Shown one piece after another: positions 52,400-63,590 of a DNA stretch of 64,000 nucleotides (the first letter of the stretch is position 1; every line of letters begins with the position of its first letter). Source of the stretch: Anolis sagrei (taxonomy: Eukaryota; Chordata; Lepidosauria; Squamata; Anolidae); contig NC_090025.1 of NCBI RefSeq assembly GCF_037176765.1, positions 75,555,545-75,619,544 of the forward strand, in the 5' to 3' direction. The translations under genes were made by a program, and so were the position numbers. The notes under the pieces are model-generated. The model made no database searches, was not told the DNA's origin, and was given only the letters and a program-made list of their open reading frames with translations.

Positions 52400-52847
52400 A
52401 TTCCCCATGCAACTACTAAATGTATAATTTCTTTAAAAAAAAAAAAAGGAAAAAAAAGCTCGCTTTTTCAGTAGGTACAAAATACTTCCAAAAAATGGAG
52501 AATGGCATCGTGTAATTGACAAAAGAACATTCATTTTTTAAAGTACATTATATATTTGTTTATTTGTTTGTTTTTCTGGCCTCTCCTTGTGGATAAAGAC
52601 AGAGAACAATTAAAATACATCAACAAATAAACATGTAACACAGTTAAAAATACAAACGCCAATTCAAAATATGTTATCAATTTTTACCATAGTCTAACTT
52701 TTCATTCCAAGAGTTTGGAATTGTTGTGGGAAGAAAGGATACTGAATCGATTTAAGAACATTGTTCAACTCTTCTGGGGGTTTTGAGGGTGGAGTGCATT
52801 CAAAATATTGAAAAGGCTATAATTATTTGATCTTTTATTGTTTGCAG
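52400..52847. other. OCIAD2 intron 3, 3' part
   Basis: Poly(A)-rich stretch at 52434-52457 and an antisense LINE 3' scrap at 52545-52640 ('ttctggcctctccttgtgga'). Nothing else. Confidence 0.5.
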
Positions 52848-52901
52848 CTCTTCCTCTGTCTTTGGGAAGTATGCTTGTTGTTCAAGGACTGGTTGGCCAA
52901 G
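52848..52901 (+). CDS. OCIAD2: OCIAD2, coding exon 3 of 6
   Basis: Acceptor TTTGCAG at 52847, donor CAAG|GTAAAT at 52901. With the carried-in G it reads ALPLSLGSMLVVQGLVGQ plus one base. It corresponds to human ALPFSLVSMLVTQGLVYQ and is the first hydrophobic membrane segment of the OCIA domain. Phase 1 in, phase 1 out. Confidence 0.96.
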
Positions 52902-53160
52902 GTAAATCTTTTCTTCTTCATTTTTTAAAAGTTAAAACGTGAACAAAAACTTTGTAGAATGATGACTAATGAACTGCTATGTTTTGACAAAAGGGGTAGG
53001 CAGTTCATTCTAGCTGAACCATAAACTCCAAGGTCAAGATCTAATTCTTAGTGCCAGCCACAATAGACCCAATTGGCTAACTCTTATTGATTCAGTGTAT
53101 CTCTATACTAGTTGTAGAAGATGCTCATCCATTTTGATTTCTCACTCTCTACATGAGGAA
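52902..53160. other. OCIAD2 intron 4 sequence
   Basis: Nothing recognised. Confidence 0.4.
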
Positions 53161-53164
53161 AGCA

Positions 53165-53962
53165 ATGGAGTTTTATTTTTATTTATCGTGTCAGAAGCAA
53201 ATTGAGAATACAGTTATAATGTATTAAAAAACCACAAAGTTTAACACTTGGGATTATACTAAATTTTCTTTGACCAGAAGCTGGCCACTTCCAGTGCCCC
53301 TGGTGTCCTCCACTGTACATGTGGCAGGGCTCAGGATGCATTGTAGTAAGTAGTCTGTGGGCTGCTTTTCTCCACACTCACATGTTGCAGACTCCACTTT
53401 TTAGTCCCATTTCTTAAGATTGGCTCTGCATCTCATGGTGCTAGAGCACAGTCTGTTCAGCGCCTTCCAAGTCCCCTGTCTTCTGTGTGCTCAGGGGGGA
53501 ATCTCTCATCTGGTATCAGCTACTGATTGAGGTTCCAGGTTTTAACCTGCCACTTTTGGACTCTCACTTGCTGAGGTGTTCCTGCAAGTATCTCTGTAGA
53601 TCTTAGGAAACTATTTCTTTATTTAAGTTGTTGGCATGCTAGCTGATATCTGAATAGAGACTGAGTTGGAGATATCAATACTTTGGTCCTTTCATTACAG
53701 GCTACTACTTCCTGACAGTTGTCAGGTGGTGCAATACTAACTAAACAGTATAGTTTCTCCAGTAGTGTATGGCATAGGCACCCTGTGATAACGCAGCATG
53801 TCTTATTAAGAGACACATCCACTGTTTTAATATTGTGAGATGCATTCCATATTGGGCATGCGTATTCAGCAGCAGAATAGCAAAGTTGAAGGGAAGATGT
53901 CTTCACTGTGTCTGGTTGTGATCCCCAGGTTGTGCCAGTCAGCTTTCATAATGGAAAGCAAT
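53165..53962 (-). repeat. Vingi-like LINE, antisense
   Basis: The minus strand reads KTSSLQLCYSAAEYACPIWNASHNIKTVDVSLNKTCCVITGCL and, toward the 3' end, the same cysteine-cluster region as 42540-42600. 3' end at 53165 ('ttatcgtgtcagaagc' on plus). More decayed than 41600-42790. Confidence 0.85.
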
Positions 53963-55454
53963 GGAATGGGAGCAGTGATAGTTTGCTTGCTTCTTTGCAT
54001 ATTGGTTGAACATAGTGACATACTGTAACAGTTGCAAAGAGTTATCACAGCCACAGGGAGAGGCATTTGTTATTATTGTTACTATTGGAAAATAATTGTA
54101 AAGGAGACAGTTTTAATGCCACCGAATGCCACCAAATGTGAAGGTGCGAGTAGTAAAACACCCACTGCCACCTAATCTATGAGGGAAGCCAGGCAACGAT
54201 CAATATCAACCTAGGAGCTATTTTATAAGGGGACTGTTAATTACAGAAGGCTTTATTTATTTGATAGCGTAGCGTTTACTTTCCTGGCTTGACTTTACTA
54301 TTGCAGGCTGTTCAACTTAGGAGAAACTGTATCAGGCAAGGCTTGAGGAGAACAGTAACAAGTTTATTTTAACAGGAGTATAACATGTTTAACTGTTTCT
54401 TCAAAAGAGGCACAAATCTTGATGGTTACATTGGAAAGGTTTAATGAGTAATCTCAGGCACAGACTTCAAAACGTTTCACAGCAGGCACAGCAGGCTTAA
54501 ACCCAGCCAAACCTTGATTCTTAATTTAGAATCAACAACCCCCTGTAGCTCTCTCACTACCGGGTCCTTCTCTGCAACTACTTTGGTCACCATTTGATTC
54601 CCTGAATCCCCACCCTGAGATTCAGTCTTTCCTATAGCACACCGGCTACAGACACATTCCCTGAATCTCCACCCAGAGACTCAGTCCTCTCAGTAGCTCA
54701 CTGGCATACTGACTGACTTTTTAAAACAGCTGCCTCCTGAAGAGGCAGTTGGCTCTGCCCCTGTTGCTATGGCAACTCAGCTAACGCCAAGCCACCATCT
54801 CCCACAAAACATAATCTCCCATACTTACCATCCCTAAACCACTGTCCAAACTACACATAACCAAAGAAATAAAACTTACACATCGTCACAATAATATTTA
54901 ACAAGATATAAATACCCTTTCTCACCATTTTCTAGATATGTTTGTAGCCGAGGTTCTCAATGTGTGCTAACAAATAGATCCCATAGTACTTTTCAAGACC
55001 GCCCGCACCATATTTTTCTAACTAGAAGCAAAACCATATCCTGGCCTTGAACACCATGTTTAAATTCCAGTTACACCTCGGGACCTCACATCTCTTAATT
55101 TCTGCTAATTTGTGTCTTCTTTTTAATTGAGAAAGGTGACGATCTAACTATAAATTAGGTGTTCACATTGGTAATTGTTAGTAATTTTGATTACTGGCTT
55201 AAAAGACTGTGGCTCTGTCATTGAAAGACAAGGATCCTTCTGTTAAGAATCTTTCTATTCAAGAAGGAAACCTTCAAAATAAATTCATTTCACATAGGTA
55301 AACAAGCCATTGCTATCCTGTGAAGAGTGGAGTGTCGTACTTACAATTGGGAAAAATAGTAGGAGCACTTTGTATACTTGATAATATTTTTCTCTTGCTA
55401 CATGATCGAATGATGAAATATGTGACTTTTTCTAATTACTGCATCTTATTCTAG
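53963..55454. other. OCIAD2 intron 4 sequence, possible LTR-derived block (fossil)
   Basis: 54290-54900 resembles in layout the LTR at 11207-12172 (an AATAAA-type region near 54350-54370, then a CT-rich stretch and 'tgttgctatggcaactcag'), but no ends or target duplication could be set. The remainder is unassigned. Confidence 0.3.
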
Positions 55455-55502
55455 GTGTCCTAAAACCAAATCCTAAACTTGGACCTCTACCTAAAATGGC
55501 AC
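55455..55502 (+). CDS. OCIAD2: OCIAD2, coding exon 4 of 6
   Basis: Acceptor TATTCTAG at 55454, donor GCAC|GTAAGT at 55502 (strong). Reads (G)VLKPNPKLGPLPKMA plus one base; human has the cognate GYLAANSRFGSLPKVA loop between the two hydrophobic segments. Phase 1 in, phase 1 out. At 48 bases it is too short to be found by open-frame length and was placed by homology and splice sites. Confidence 0.95.
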
Positions 55503-55629
55503 GTAAGTCCAAAGTCTATTTCTAAAGCTAAGAGAAAGAAGATAATCAGGTTTGGAAATGCCAGTTGATGTAAATTTCTATTATTGGAATGTAACATTAC
55601 TAGAATGCTATCCCTGGGGCATATATAGG

Positions 55630-55740
55630 CAAGTCACCAAATTACGAACGAGATAGGCTCTGTAGTTTTGTTCTTAAGTTGAATTTGTATTTAAGTCGGA
55701 ACTAGTACATTCAAAAAGTCTTAACTCCAACTATATATAA
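55630..55740. repeat. MITE half related to 9625-9773
   Basis: 'gagataggctctgtagttttgttcttaagttgaatttgta' (in two segments) matches one arm of the palindrome at 9625-9773. Confidence 0.55.
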
Positions 55741-55939
55741 GCTTTGGATAGCTTTGGATAGCATAGGGAAGGGTTAACCCCCTTGTGGTGTTTGTTTTGC
55801 TGCCTGTGCCCCTGTTCAGAAGATTTCACTTCACTTTGTGTCCCTGTGGAGACACCTTTTCCCCATGACAACTCTTTCATACGTGAATTTCCCTTCCTAG
55901 AGGTAGATTTTTCACTTCCTGTTGTCTCACCCCTGCTCT

Positions 55940-56460
55940 TAGTTATGATACATCTGGAATATTGTGTCCAATTCTGGGCACCACAATTGAAGAGAGATAT
56001 TGACAAACTGGAATGTGTCCAGAGCAGGACGACTAAAATAATCAAGGGTCTGGAGAACAAGCCCTATGAAGAGTGGCTTAAAGAGGTGGGCATGTTTAGC
56101 CTGAAGAACAGAAGACTGAGAGGAGACATGATAGCCATGTATAAATATGTGAGAGGAAGTCACAGGAATGAGGGAGCAAGCTTGTTTTCTGCTTCCCTGG
56201 AGACTAGGACACAGAAAAATGGCTTCAAACTACAGGAAAGGAGATTCCATCTGAACATGAGGAAGAACTTCCTGACTGTGAGAGCCGTTCTCTGCCCCGG
56301 AGTGTGGTGGAGGCTCCTTCTTTGGAAGCTTTTAAACAGAGGCTGGATGGCCATCTGTCAGGGGTGCTTTGAATGCAATATTCCTGCTTCTTGGCAGGAG
56401 GTTGAACTGGATGGCCCATGAGATCTCTTCTAACTCTATGATTCTATGATTCTATGAGTT
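55940..56460 (+). repeat. CR1 LINE 3' part
   Basis: Reads [69 protein letters not shown] (in segments), then [23 protein letters not shown]. Tail 'gattctatgattctatgag'. Confidence 0.93.
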
Positions 56461-57379
56461 GTTTAAAACTGTTCGATGATTTTAAAATTATTTCACAAGG
56501 AAATTTATATGATACCCCCACCCCTTGCAGTTAAGAATAACTAAGCCTTTGCTGCTCATTGTGGTGTTTGATACACAAGCCCCTTGTCCTGCACTTTCCC
56601 TGCTACATGTAAAGATAATGAGCGGAAAATTTTACCATTTGCATCATCAGTGCAATGTTTGCTCAATAGCTTTGGTGGCTGCATTTGTCTTTTCACAATG
56701 TGGCCCTGAAGGTAGACCTACTCCTGCCCTCTTCCCCAGAATTGTCAGCAACTGATGAACTTTGTGCATGTGCTCTTTCATGCAGCTTTTATTTCAAAAA
56801 GCAAACAAACAGGAAACTTCAATCTGATCCTATTTCATATCTTGTGAGTACTGTTACATGAAGACATATTGCCTACATACTTGCTCTATTTGTATTCTGA
56901 CTTTCTCTACCTTGAAGGGGACCCAAGCCGGCTTTACATATGGCAACTAGTCAATGCCTTTGAATAAGAAACAGTTAAAATACATTAAGTGAAAGATTTA
57001 AAATGAAATGCACATTAAAAACATATAAAACATGACAATCGCTACTAAAAAATCATGCCATTCACAATCGTAATCCGGGGTCGTTCCAAAAGTAATTTCA
57101 CATAATTCAATAGCTATTATTGCTATGTAGTTACTCTCCAAAGGCTTGAGCCCAAAGCCAATATGCCTTTCTTGTTTTTGAAAAGAACCAACGCTATGCC
57201 GTTTCACTATCAGTTCAGTTTATTCGATGCTCAGACCATAGGTTTTTCACATACAACGCAAATAGATAAATACATGAACGCCAGATTATTAAATACAATA
57301 TAAAATACACAATAAAATCCTATTGTATTTCAATTTGATTTAAATATGAACATAATCCTTTCCTTTCCCCTCCTGACAG
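56461..57379. other. OCIAD2 intron 5 sequence with a LINE 3' scrap
   Basis: 56888-56965 is an antisense LINE 3' end ('gaccttgaaggggacccaag'-like, 'caactagtcaatgcc'). Otherwise unassigned. Confidence 0.5.
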
Positions 57380-57485
57380 TTGCTGGTGTCCTGGGTTTTG
57401 CTGTTGGGACAATGTCGTATATAAGAACATGCCAGAAGAAGTTTGAACAGGCTGGTGTGCAGTTTCCTGGCCCAGGACGAAAATG
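57380..57485 (+). CDS. OCIAD2: OCIAD2, coding exon 5 of 6
   Basis: Acceptor CCTGACAG at 57379. With the carried-in C it reads LAGVLGFAVGTMSYIRTCQK, KFEQAGVQFPGPGRK plus TG. Human has LAGLLGFGLGKVSYIGVCQSKF. This is the second, glycine-rich hydrophobic segment and the conserved SY…CQ.KF end of the OCIA domain. Donor AAATG|GTTTGG at 57485 is weak (no AAG/GAG after GT). If it is not used, the frame continues W-F-G and stops at 57493-57495, giving a shorter alternative C-terminus. Confidence 0.95.
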
Positions 57486-57842
57486 GTTTGGATGATAATA
57501 CTTTGCTTTCTTAAAGTAGCATGTTGAGTAAATGTTAGAAATGCATCGTTGTATGGCTACAAGCTTGCTTTCTTTTTCCTATTATTTCAGTACCATAGTC
57601 CAGAAAATCCGGATAGGAACTTGGTCATAAATATAACTTTTTGAATACTTTTGTCCCTGGAGGGGCTGGTCAAATGTCACCTAGTCAGGAATGGAAATCA
57701 TATGACCGCTTAGATATTGCTGGACTGCAGTTCCCAGTGTCCTTTACTATTGTCTATGTTGGTGGGGCTGCTGGGAGGCTTAGCTTAACAAAATGTGGAT
57801 GCCTGCTCACTTCCCACCCCTGCATTAAATAACACCGTGTAA
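57486..57842. other. OCIAD2 intron 6, 5' part
   Basis: Includes the possible read-through stop at 57493-57495. Nothing else recognised. Confidence 0.45.
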
Positions 57843-57959
57843 CATGATTTTTGTTCCTGGGTTATAAATGTCATTTCCTAATTGGTTCTACCATAAAACA
57901 TGGGAAAGTTTATGAAACTGTTTTTGCGGTACATCCTGCAGCACATTTTGCTATAGTTT

Positions 57960-58393
57960 TTATTTATTATTTATTATTTATTTATTTACTATACCTATAT
58001 ACCGTCCCTCTCAGCCCGCAGGTGACTCGGGACAGTTCACAGTCGGTACCAACACCATAAAAAACATTAAAATAATATAAAATCATAGCAAAGTCAGTAA
58101 CAAACATATACCATTAGCGTCTCCAATCACATCGTCTAATCATTCCATATTTTTATGTCAGTTACACTGTACTTGCAAATGCTTGCTCAAAAAAGCCAAG
58201 GGAGGGGGTCAATCTGTTATCCTTTGGGAGGATGTTCCATAGCCGAAGGGCCACCACTGAGAAGGCCCTGTCTCTCGTCCCTGCCAGCCGTGTTTGTGAC
58301 AAGGGCGGGATCGAGACCAGGGCCTCCCCAGACAATCTTAACGTCCTGGAGGGTTCATAAGGGGAGATGCGTTCGGACAGGTAAGAATATCTC
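57960..58393 (-). repeat. L2 LINE 3' end, antisense
   Basis: (ttta)n tail at 57962-57990. The minus strand reads YLSERISPYEPSRTLRLSGEALVSIPPLSQTRLAGTRDRAFSVVALRLWNILPKDNRL (in segments). Confidence 0.9.
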
Positions 58394-58399
58394 CTAGAG

Positions 58400-58514
58400 C
58401 AGACACGGGCAAACGTTGTCCCTCCAGGTATTTTGGACTTCAACTCCCAGAAACCCCAGCCAGTTTACCGGCTGTTAGGAGTTGTGGGAGTTGAAGTCTT
58501 AAAACACATGCCTG
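58400..58514. mobile_element. hAT-N2 palindromic MITE
   Basis: Ends cagacacgggcaaacg and acatgcctg; arms 'ttttggacttcaactcccag'/'gtgggagttgaagtcttaaaa'. Flanks tcctagag (58392-58399) and tcctagaa (58515-58522) agree at 7 of 8. Confidence 0.85.
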
Positions 58515-58724
58515 TCCTAGAATCTCAACTAATTCAATATAGTTTGTGGCAGCCACAAAAACGAAGTCTCTGCAGTATAACAACTACTTTCAAAGTAAGT
58601 ACCACACAATTAAACAGGAATAACACTTTGAAAACAGGAACAGAATTTTTTTGCAAATTTTGTTACATAGTGTAATTGTTGGTTGTAGTGACAGATGGGC
58701 CTTAGGTCACAAATTCCTATTTAT

Positions 58725-58792
58725 TTATTTATTAACAGCATTTATGTGCCGCCCTTCTCATCCTGAAGGGGACTCAGAGAGGCTTACAAGAT

Positions 58793-58820
<28 letters not shown>
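58725..58820 (-). repeat. LINE 3' end, antisense, with (CA)n
   Basis: (ttta)n, 'cgcccttctcatcctgaagg', then (ac)n at 58792-58817. Confidence 0.75.
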
Positions 58821-58825
<5 letters not shown>

Positions 58826-59474
58826 AAATATATATATCTTTCTACATGGAGCAGTTAGGCTTTTATATTTAGTTTAGTGATAGTTTATATACTGCTTTGT
58901 TCAAAGTTATGAAACTGTGTTTTGGACAAATTATAGTTTAATCCTGATATGCAATTTACAGCCCAAGAGAAGGAGGATTCTAGGGGTTGTACCTGCTTAT
59001 ACCTCTGATTCTAAACTATGATTCAGAATACCATAATCTGAAAGCAGGTATAAACTTTTTCCAGAACACATTCTCAAGAAAACTTTAAATATTAGCTGAA
59101 ATATTCTGTGAACATTAAATAAATCATTTCCCATTGGAGGGATGAGGAAGGGGAATACATATTAATAAACAATGAAACAGCTTTCATGCCCCCATTCACA
59201 GGAAGGAGACAACAACAGGGAATCCTATGCAATGATCCTCGCATGTTGAAAAATATCATGAGAGAAGTGGATATTCAAATCCCAAAGACAGGAGCGGAGG
59301 GAGGCTTTCCTCGCATGTATTTATTGGGAGAAGGGTTGATTTTCATGTCTTTGTCCCATCACCACAGGAAATTTGCTCCAGAGAGAAGGGAGAATCGTCA
59401 TAACAGTATTGGAAGCAGCATGGAAACTTCTGGCTATGTATTCGTAGTAAATGAAAATTGTTTAGTCCCCCTTA
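58821..59474. other. OCIAD2 intron 6 sequence
   Basis: A 97-codon open frame at 59186-59479 has no recognisable similarity and reads into a SINE-B; regarded as chance. Nothing else. Confidence 0.45.
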
Positions 59475-59795
59475 TTTAACCTGGTGGTGCAGCGGGTTAA
59501 ACCACTAAGCTGTTGAACTTGCTGACCAAAAGGTGGTGGTTCAAATCCGGGGAGTGGGGTGAGCTCCTGCTGTTAGCCCCAGCTTCTGCCAAGCTAGTAG
59601 TTTGAAAACATGCAAATTTTAGATCAAAAGGTGGGAAGGTAACAGTGCTCCATGAAATCATGCTGATCACATGACTTTGGAGATGCCTACGGACAACGCT
59701 GGCTCTTCAACTTAGAAATGGAGATGAGCACCACCCCCCAGAGTGGGACACAACTAGACTTAATGTCAGCGGAAACCTTTACCTTTTTACTAGAT
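59475..59795 (+). repeat. SINE-B, full length
   Basis: Head 'tggtgcagcgggttaaacca', B box ggttcaaatcc, tail 'acttaatgtcagcggaaacc' + 'tttaccttttt'. Confidence 0.92.
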
Positions 59796-60069
59796 CAAGG
59801 GCCATCTGTTTATAAGAATGGCAAGCAGTGTGGCTATTTGTAGTATACCCAAATTGTGATCATGCAGATACATAGAATCAATGTATAATATACCTTGGAT
59901 CGCTTTTGGTATCTTAAGGCACATTTCTTCAATTTTTCATTTCAAGACACCATGTACATAGTATTCATCTGAAGATCTCTGTGTTGGGGGCACTTATATC
60001 TCAGGTTCGCTTTTCTGGAAAACGTCTTGATGCAATTTTTTTTTTCTAAATTCTTTCCAATGTCTTTAG
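59796..60069. other. OCIAD2 intron 6, 3' part
   Basis: Includes a T-run at 60038-60047 upstream of the acceptor. Nothing else. Confidence 0.45.
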
Positions 60070-60151
60070 GCACTGTCATCACATGTGTGAGGAATGTAAG
60101 GCTAAGAATAAAGCAAGCCAGCTGGAAAAACCACAGCCTTCAGTTTCTTAA
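60070..60151 (+). CDS. OCIAD2: OCIAD2, coding exon 6 of 6 (stop)
   Basis: Acceptor TGTCTTTAG at 60069. With the carried-in TG it reads W, then HCHHMCEECKAKNKASQLEKPQPSVS and TAA at 60149-60151. The human C-terminus HCLLTCEECKIKHGLSEKGDSQPSAS aligns without gaps at the cysteines and the closing QPS.S. The HC…CEEC cysteine pattern is characteristic of OCIAD2 and absent from OCIAD1, which settles the paralogue. Five bases after the stop is a donor (AAGCAG|GTACAC, 60156), so the 3' UTR is spliced to 62608. Confidence 0.96.
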
Positions 60152-60156
60152 AGCAG

Positions 60157-61134
60157 GTACACATTTATGAAATTTCAAAACTTTTAATAACATTTCAAGC
60201 TTTTCAGCAATCAGTTATAGAACAATTGCATGGGCAGTCATTGATTTCTGTAGTGATGAAATATTATCAAGATTTTTCAAAGAAAAACTCCAGAATATTT
60301 CTGATTCTAGCGCAGGCATGGGCAAACTTCAAGTCTCCGGGTATTTTGGACTTCAACTCCCACAATTCCTAACAGCCTACCACTTGTTAGGAATTGTGGG
60401 AGTTGAAGTCCAAAACACCCAGAGAGCCAAAGTTTGTCCATGCCTGTTCTAGTGTATTAAATTTGTCCTTAAATATGTCCTCAAACTATAACATTTTAAA
60501 TAGACATACACACTCCCTGTATATTGTTGGCATCTTATAAAGAATTGGCAAGAAATGTAAGAATTTCCATTCCCAGCCTGGAATACACGCCTTCTCTTTA
60601 GTGTTTCCTCCCCTTCCTACATTGCTTTCCTATCTTTACTTTGACATGCATCATACGTGGGAGAGAAAATGCTTCAGACTAGCTATTGTGTGTTAGATTA
60701 TTATTTAACAATAATATGCAATAGAGGGCAAAGTCCTGCTTATCTCTCAAGTATTCTCACATTGGTTTCAAGACAAGTGAATTGAAGCTAAATGAATAGT
60801 TTGTGGAAGTGATAGCAGTAACATAACATTATAAAGTCTGTATTTATAGCCTGCATCTGTTTCCTTTTAACAATTGCCTCTTAAGGAGATTTCAAAATTA
60901 CATTCACTTGTTGGTGGTGGTGGTTTTTCAGTCACATTTAAAGCTGCTATAATTTGGTATGGGAAGATTACTCATCTTCATACAATGAAGCATCCAATGT
61001 TTCAAATGTATGCTATATTAACATGTTTTTAAAAACCATCACTAAAGTACGAGGTTCTGAAAATTGGAAATATTCCAAGATCATTTGTTTTCTTCTATGT
61101 CACGCTTTAGAAATAGTTATCTAACTAGCTGTAC
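60157..61134. other. OCIAD2 3' UTR intron with hAT-N2
   Basis: 60313-60446 is a hAT-N2 MITE (listed separately). The rest shows nothing recognised. Confidence 0.5.
60313..60446. mobile_element. hAT-N2 palindromic MITE, best copy
   Basis: Ends caggcatgggcaaacttc and agtttgtccatgcctg; arms 'gacttcaactcccacaattcc'/'ggaattgtgggagttgaagtc'. Flanks ttctagcg (60305-60312) and ttctagtg (60447-60454) agree at 7 of 8. Confidence 0.9.
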
Positions 61135-62296
61135 CCGGCCACGTGTTGCTGTGGCCCTCAGAAAACAGAGGATTTGCAGACATGAAGCAATTTGGGCTAG
61201 GGAACTCCTCCCCCCTACAGTTTCCTGCTGGCTAGTAGAAGCCAGGCTGTTAAGGTGCAAGGTGGTATGGAAAATAAAGTAATGAGAAGCAGCAAGGCTT
61301 TTCAGTTATATTCATGTTGGCCAAAACACTCAAAAAAGCCTCTTTGAAACAGAGGTTGGGTGGCCATCTGTTGGGGGTGCTTTGAATGTGATTTTCCTGC
61401 TTCTTCACAGAATGGGGTTGGCCTGGATGGCCCACCAGGTGTCTCCCAACTCTAGGACTCTCTGATTCTATATTCGTCTCTTCCCTTCACCAGTTTCCCC
61501 CTTCCTTCCTTCCTTCCTTCCTTCCTTCCTTCCTCTCTCTTTCTTTCCTTTTACCTTTCCTTCCATTCATAATCTTCTCTTCTCTTCACCAATCCTTTTC
61601 TTCCTTTCTTCTCTCCTTTACCTTTCTCTCCCCTCCTTCCTCTGGGACAGTTTGTAAAGGTTTTTAAAGGGGTTTTTTTGGGGGGGGGGGAGGTGAAAGG
61701 GGGGATGTGGAGCCCAAGTGGGAGAGTTGTTGCTGGCCTTCTCATGGTTGCATCCTCCCTTCACCCAACCAGGGGGGAGGGGAGGTGTGCAGCCGCTCCT
61801 GCAGTCAGGCTTGCCTTGCAATTCTCTGGTCTTGGGGGAAGAGTTGCCTGGTAGCCACATGGGCCTCATGGAGCTGCTGCGGTGGCTTCAGCTGCTGCCG
61901 GGGCTTGCCTCGCCAAGCCCCCACCCCTCTGTTTGGCCAGGCCTTCTCCTTCCTTTCCTCTTTCCTTTCCTCAATCACTCCCCTCCCCAAAAGAAAACGG
62001 ACTCTGCCTTCCTGCATGGAAAGGGACTCCATGGCAAGGCTTCTCTTCCCTCACAACAGTTGGTGCTTCATTCTTCTCACACAATGGGGAGAGGGGCTTT
62101 TGTGCATGCTCTGTAAGGCATTTTTCTTTTTGGGAAGTTTTAAGTTATTTCCCCTTCAGCTTTTACATTTTTTTGTTTGATAGACATAGATCTGATTAGA
62201 ATGTGTTTTGCTGCCAAATTTGGTGTCAATTCGTTCAGTGGTTTTTGAGTTCTGTTAATCCCACAAACGAACATTACATTTTTATTTATATAGATG
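61135..62296 (-). mobile_element. Helitron, minus orientation, both ends present
   Basis: Left CTAGCTGTACCCGGCCACGT and right TTTTTATTTATATAGA are the reversed 3' and 5' ends. Flanking A and T fit A|TC…CTAG|T read on the minus strand. 1162 bp. It contains a CR1 3' scrap (61327-61475), (ttcc)n (61497-61540), a G-run (61674-61690) and a GC-rich block (61700-62110) unlike other copies, possibly captured sequence. Confidence 0.82.
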
Positions 62297-62607
62297 AACA
62301 TAATACAGTCTCCGAGCTACAAACATCCAACTTACAAATGACTCATGGTTAAGAATGAGGGTGAGAAACAGGAAGTGAAAAAAAAATCTACCCCTATACT
62401 GCCTATATAGGATTATTGCATTTTAGCCATTAATTCTGCTTCACCAGAAAAAAAGAACCCCTCACACCTATGAATTTCTGCTTTAACATCAAAAGGGTGG
62501 ATTAGTGCTCTTTTTGTATACTATCCTGATGTCATGTCCATATTGACCAAGATTAGCTTAAACATGTTGTAAGTAAAACATTAATAGATATTTCTTTTCT
62601 GTTTCAG
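62297..62607. other. OCIAD2 3' UTR intron end
   Basis: 62306-62400 ('acagtctccgagctacaaac', 'atccaacttacaaatgactc') resembles a MITE arm. The acceptor tract 'tttcttttctgtttcag' ends at 62607. Confidence 0.5.
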
Positions 62608-62735
62608 GTAACATGGAAGACATCATTTTGTCATGGTACTCATATTCAAATATGGCCTCACTTATTTTTTTAAAAAACTGCATTTATACACAATGTTTAT
62701 AATCAATTTTAAATAAAATTACGCTAATATATTTG
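62608..62735 (+). other. OCIAD2: OCIAD2 terminal 3' UTR exon
   Basis: Follows a strong polypyrimidine/CAG acceptor and contains AATAAA at 62712-62717. The cleavage point is estimated 15-20 bases later. The stop codon lies only five bases before the last junction, so nonsense-mediated decay would not be expected. Confidence 0.7.
62712..62717 (+). terminator. OCIAD2: Poly(A) signal of OCIAD2
   Basis: AATAAA in an AT-rich context (ttttaaataaaattacg). Confidence 0.75.
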
Positions 62736-63129
62736 CCATTGATTTTTTTGAACGAACCTCCAAAGCTTTTAACAGGATTACTTCTATTGCAAGGAAATAC
62801 TCTGGTTTTTGGATTTGGAACCTAAAACTGGAGTTCCGAACATATATGAACGATAGAATCGCAGTTACACAACAAATAATAGGTGAGATCCATTCCACTG
62901 AACTGCAAAGCCCAGAATGAGGCAGGTGCCATTCCCTGTCCCCAGGGTGCCTGAATATGGGGAAAGTGGGATGGTGGTGTAAAACCACTCCCCAAATAGG
63001 AAGCAGTACAACTGTTCACAATGGCCCAAAATGCAGATAAGTATTTCACAACTTTTTAAAAACACAAGACAAGGTTATGTGGCCTTCTCATATGCTATGT
63101 CAAATGGATCTCAATCATTATGTGGATGA

Positions 63130-63398
63130 GAAGCCCCCGGTGGCGCAATGGGTTAAACCCCTGCGCCGGCAGGACTGAAGACCAACAGGTCGCATGTTCC
63201 AATCCGGGGAGAGGCGGATGAGCTCCCTCTATCAGCTCCAGCTTCTCATGCAGGGACATGAGAGACGCCTCCCACAAGGATGATAAAACATCAAATCATC
63301 CGGGTGTCCCCTGGGCAACGTCCTTGCAGATGGCCAATTCTCTCACACCAGAAGCGACTTGCAGTTTCTCAGGTCGGTCCTGACACGGCAAAAAAAAA
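63130..63398 (+). repeat. SINE-A, full length
   Basis: Head 'aagcccccggtggcgcaatg', body 'gagctccctctatcagctcc', tail 'gtcggtcctgacacggc' plus poly(A). Confidence 0.92.
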
Positions 63399-63486
63399 TC
63401 ATGTGGATGCCACAGAATCCATCCAGTCCCAGGCCAACTCACTGGCCCATGCGGATTGGCCCCTAGTCTGCTTTGTTCAGATGCTA

Positions 63487-63487
63487 C

Positions 63488-63530
<43 letters not shown>

Positions 63531-63590
63531 TATTCCACTCTTATCTCCCCAAAGGGACTCACGACGGATTCTACAAGATTCTGTTGTGTA
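63487..63590. repeat. (ATA)n microsatellite and LINE 3' scrap
   Basis: About 14 copies of ata/taa (63487-63530), then 'ttatctccccaaagggactc', an antisense LINE 3' end. Confidence 0.9.

Larger units (their letters stand above)
57843..58678 (-). repeat. Unclassified interspersed repeat, copy 2, split by L2 and hAT-N2
   Basis: The parts 57843-57960 and 58515-58678 together are the reverse of 23570-23905. The gap contains an antisense L2 3' part (57960-58390) and a hAT-N2 MITE (58400-58514). Confidence 0.75.

Noticed and set aside
59186-59479. 97-codon frame inside OCIAD2 intron 6 that could be an extra exon
   Set aside because: No recognisable similarity, no matched splice sites in phase, and it reads into a SINE-B. 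Exons 57380-57485 and 60070-60151 already join in frame.
61707-62199. 157-codon plus-strand frame ending in a hydrophobic stretch
   Set aside because: GC-rich Helitron interior, with two other open frames overlapping it; no family recognised.
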